From the NCBI GenBank assembly GCA_017400415.1, contig JAFPTE010000098.1:1-6658 (forward strand): a DNA stretch of 6,658 bases, given 5' to 3'. The notes below the pieces were generated by a model. That model searched no databases, was not told the origin of the DNA, and saw nothing but the letters and a program-made list of their open reading frames with translations. A program made the position numbers and the translations under genes. Shown piece by piece: positions 6,206 to 6,658 of the stretch. Positions within the stretch are counted from its first letter, which is position 1. The number at the start of each line of letters is the position of its first letter. The stretch is from Oscillospiraceae bacterium. Its GTDB lineage: Bacteria > Bacillota > Clostridia > Oscillospirales > Oscillospiraceae.

Positions 6206-6639
6206 AAATACTGGTCATAAACGGCCCAAATCTCAATATGCTGGGCATCCGTGAGCCCCATATCTACGGCTCCGGCACCTACAATGACCTTGTGGAGCTC
6301 ATAAAGCGTGAGGCGGAGGAGCGCAGGGTCCGGGTAGCCTTCGTCCAGTCCAACCACGAGGGGGCCCTGGTGGACGCCATTCAGGACGCCTACGGGGTGG
6401 CCGACGGCATCATCATTAACCCCGGGGCCTATACCCACACCTCCGTGGCCCTTCTGGACGCCGTTAAGGCCGTGGGCATTCCCACGGTGGAGGTCCATAT
6501 CTCCGACCCGGACACCCGGGAGGAGTTCAGAAAAATCTCCTACATCCGCCCGGCCTGCATTGCCACTGTAAAGGGCAAGGGCTTCGCCGGCTACGTGGAG
6601 GCCATGGATATTCTGATGAAGCAGGGCAAAAGCGCATAA
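6202..6639 (+). CDS. aroQ: 3-dehydroquinate dehydratase, type II
   Basis: The type II dehydroquinase removes water from 3-dehydroquinate to give 3-dehydroshikimate, step 3 of the pathway, by an enolate mechanism; the family is a dodecamer of small subunits. The product is 145 residues, as expected. Motifs are 'INGPNLNMLGIREP' at 6-19 with Asn10 and catalytic Arg17, Tyr22 as the catalytic base, 'QSNHEG' at 49-54, 'NPGAYTHTS' at 73-81 with His79, and 'EVHIS' at 97-101 with His99, then 'REEFR' at 106-110 with Arg106. The segment between the last two reads DPD where many enzymes have Asn-Ile/Val-His. The start is TTG, overlapping the preceding stop as TTGA, with a strong Shine-Dalgarno; it gives the family N-terminus MKILVINGPN. 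The gene closes the operon, followed by a probable terminator. Confidence 0.95.
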   Translation: MKILVINGPNLNMLGIREPHIYGSGTYNDLVELIKREAEERRVRVAFVQSNHEGALVDAIQDAYGVADGIIINPGAYTHTSVALLDAVKAVGIPTVEVHISDPDTREEFRKISYIRPACIATVKGKGFAGYVEAMDILMKQGKSA

Positions 6640-6658
6640 AAAAAGCGCCCCGGTTAGA
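6638..6658 (+). terminator. Left half of a probable rho-independent terminator (cut by window end)
   Basis: Seven A bases from the aroQ stop codon on, then GCGCCCCGG at 6645-6653 and TTAGA as possible loop. An A tract before a GC arm directly after a stop codon is what the left side of a bidirectional terminator looks like. The right arm and T tract would lie beyond the window, so the hairpin cannot be confirmed. Confidence 0.45.

Noticed and set aside
6628..6648. AAAAGCGC direct repeat at 6628-6635 and 6641-6648
   Set aside because: Only 8 bases; one copy lies in the aroQ end and the other in the terminator arm, so chance is the likelier explanation.

Overview
The window is one continuous stretch of plus-strand genes for making chorismate, phenylalanine and tyrosine. 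Order: tyrA (3' part only), aroB, aroA, aroC, pheA (chorismate mutase + prephenate dehydratase + ACT), a fused aroE-aroK gene, and aroQ. The base composition is G+C rich (about two thirds by eye). Most starts carry strong purine-rich Shine-Dalgarno sites, and the AroA and AroC signature motifs look like those of Clostridia. My best guess is a high-GC member of the Clostridia, such as an Oscillospiraceae-type gut anaerobe; this is inference, not proof.

Layout: 1-450 is the C-terminal part of prephenate dehydrogenase, open from the first base. 447-1505 is aroB, 1507-2751 aroA, 2741-3832 aroC, 3819-4958 pheA, 4958-6205 the aroE-aroK fusion and 6202-6639 aroQ. All junctions overlap by 1 to 14 bases except aroB/aroA, which has a 1-base gap, so the genes are almost certainly co-transcribed and probably translationally coupled. 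The last 19 bases look like the left half of a bidirectional rho-independent terminator cut off by the window edge. There is no gene-free stretch longer than that tail, and I see no RNA gene, mobile element, CRISPR array or long repeat. The operon promoter and any leader control lie upstream of the window.

Together the genes cover steps 2 to 7 of the shikimate pathway: DAHP to dehydroquinate (AroB), dehydroshikimate (AroQ), shikimate (AroE), shikimate-3-phosphate (AroK), EPSP (AroA) and chorismate (AroC). They also cover the first reactions towards Phe (PheA) and Tyr (PheA mutase domain plus TyrA). Only DAHP synthase and the final aminotransferase are missing; they may lie outside the window.

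I do not see an undescribed system here. The point most worth a second look is the aroE-aroK fusion. A very strong ribosome-binding sequence followed by an in-frame GTG sits exactly at the domain junction inside this ORF. It could either make a separate shikimate kinase from the same message or be the fossil of a recent gene fusion.
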